Shown here: positions 14,032 through 14,248 of the stretch, in pieces | Layout: each line of letters opens with the position of its first letter | Position numbering within the stretch: position 1 is the stretch's first letter | From: JBILCM01 sp044353165 | GTDB taxonomy: Bacteria; Bacillota; Bacilli; Paenibacillales; YIM-B00363 | Assembly: GCA_044353165.1 (NCBI GenBank) | Contig: JBILCM010000059.1 | Coordinates: forward strand, 1 to 14,248 | Direction: 5' to 3' | Length of the DNA stretch: 14,248 bases | Notes under the pieces: model-generated | Database searches by the model: none | Seen by the model: the letters and a program-made list of their open reading frames with translations, nothing else | What the model was told of the DNA's origin: nothing | Translations under genes and position numbers: made by a program

Positions 14032-14248
14032 ATGAACGAACAACGCGTCAAACCTCAAAAAGGGTACGAGATCGTCAGTGCCATCCTCGAAGAACGAATT
14101 CGCTCTGATGCATTAACAACCGGAACCAAACTTCCCTCCGTCGTAGACTTGGCGAATAGCTTTGGGGTCGGCAGATCAACAATACGTGAAGCCCTTAGCG
14201 CCTTGAAAGCACGCGGTCTCATTGACATTCAACACGGCGGAGGCACTT
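14032..14248 (+). CDS. GntR-family transcriptional regulator (N-terminus only)
   Basis: 72 codons are visible before the window ends. They make up the GntR winged helix-turn-helix: KPQKGYEIVSAILEERI as the first helix, LPSVVDLANSFGVGRSTIREALSAL (34-58) as the helix-turn-helix, and GLIDIQHGGGT (62-72) as the wing. The sequence is of the FadR/LldR type, but the effector domain lies outside the window. The ATG at 14032 has AGGAG upstream at about 13 bases, longer than usual. Its divergent placement next to glcD suggests it senses a hydroxyacid or related metabolite and controls glcDF; this is inference from context. Confidence 0.88.
   Translation, partial: MNEQRVKPQKGYEIVSAILEERIRSDALTTGTKLPSVVDLANSFGVGRSTIREALSALKARGLIDIQHGGGT

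Overview
The window looks like chromosomal DNA of a spore-former-type Firmicute (order Bacillales; gene content suggests the Paenibacillaceae/Alicyclobacillaceae side). The basis is a Bacillus-type DNA polymerase I with a degenerate proofreading domain, strong AGGAGG-like ribosome binding sites, frequent GTG starts, lipoprotein PstS proteins, direct-repeat Pho boxes of the Bacillus PhoP type, and a small secreted WGxxGxxG protein. The taxonomic placement is inference. There are no RNA genes, insertion sequences, prophage genes or CRISPR arrays, and no gap between genes exceeds about 200 bases.

Layout. Positions 1-2598 (minus) hold polA, cut at its 3' end by the window edge. A small HAD-fold protein that has lost several catalytic residues (2685-3380, plus) is divergent from polA and collides tail-to-tail with phoU. 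A phosphate-uptake block follows on the minus strand, transcribed leftward: pstS2 (7808-9163), pstS1 (6730-7683), pstC, pstA, pstB, phoU. Both pstS genes have their own promoter with the same design: four PhoP-type hexamers at 11-bp period, then nine bases, then a -10 box. The upstream paralogue, pstS2, carries an alanine-rich helical stalk of about 125 residues between its lipid anchor and its phosphate-binding domain. Divergent from pstS2 is a gene for a small secreted WGxxGxxG-tail protein (9358-9678), whose putative promoter overlaps the Pho box; a strong terminator follows it. An unrecognised 142-residue protein (9774-10202) comes next.

On the minus strand, 10209-13889 holds a duplicated CxxC/CxxH protein (DUF6062-like) downstream of glcF and glcD, which encode the iron-sulfur and FAD subunits of a glycolate/lactate-type 2-hydroxyacid dehydrogenase. 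A divergent GntR-family regulator begins at 14032 and runs off the window. The shared region contains a tandem GTCATCTG repeat and a near-match to the TCATC-N-GATGA operator known for lactate regulators of the LutR type.

How the genes work together. Low phosphate would activate PhoP (not encoded here), which would turn on both binding proteins. These feed PstC-PstA-PstB, with PhoU signalling transport state. The stalked PstS2 may capture phosphate further out in the wall while the short PstS1 stays at the membrane. The glcDF block is a separate carbon-oxidation module, probably controlled by the divergent GntR protein. The most unusual element is the stalked PstS2, together with its divergent, possibly Pho-linked WGxxGxxG neighbour.
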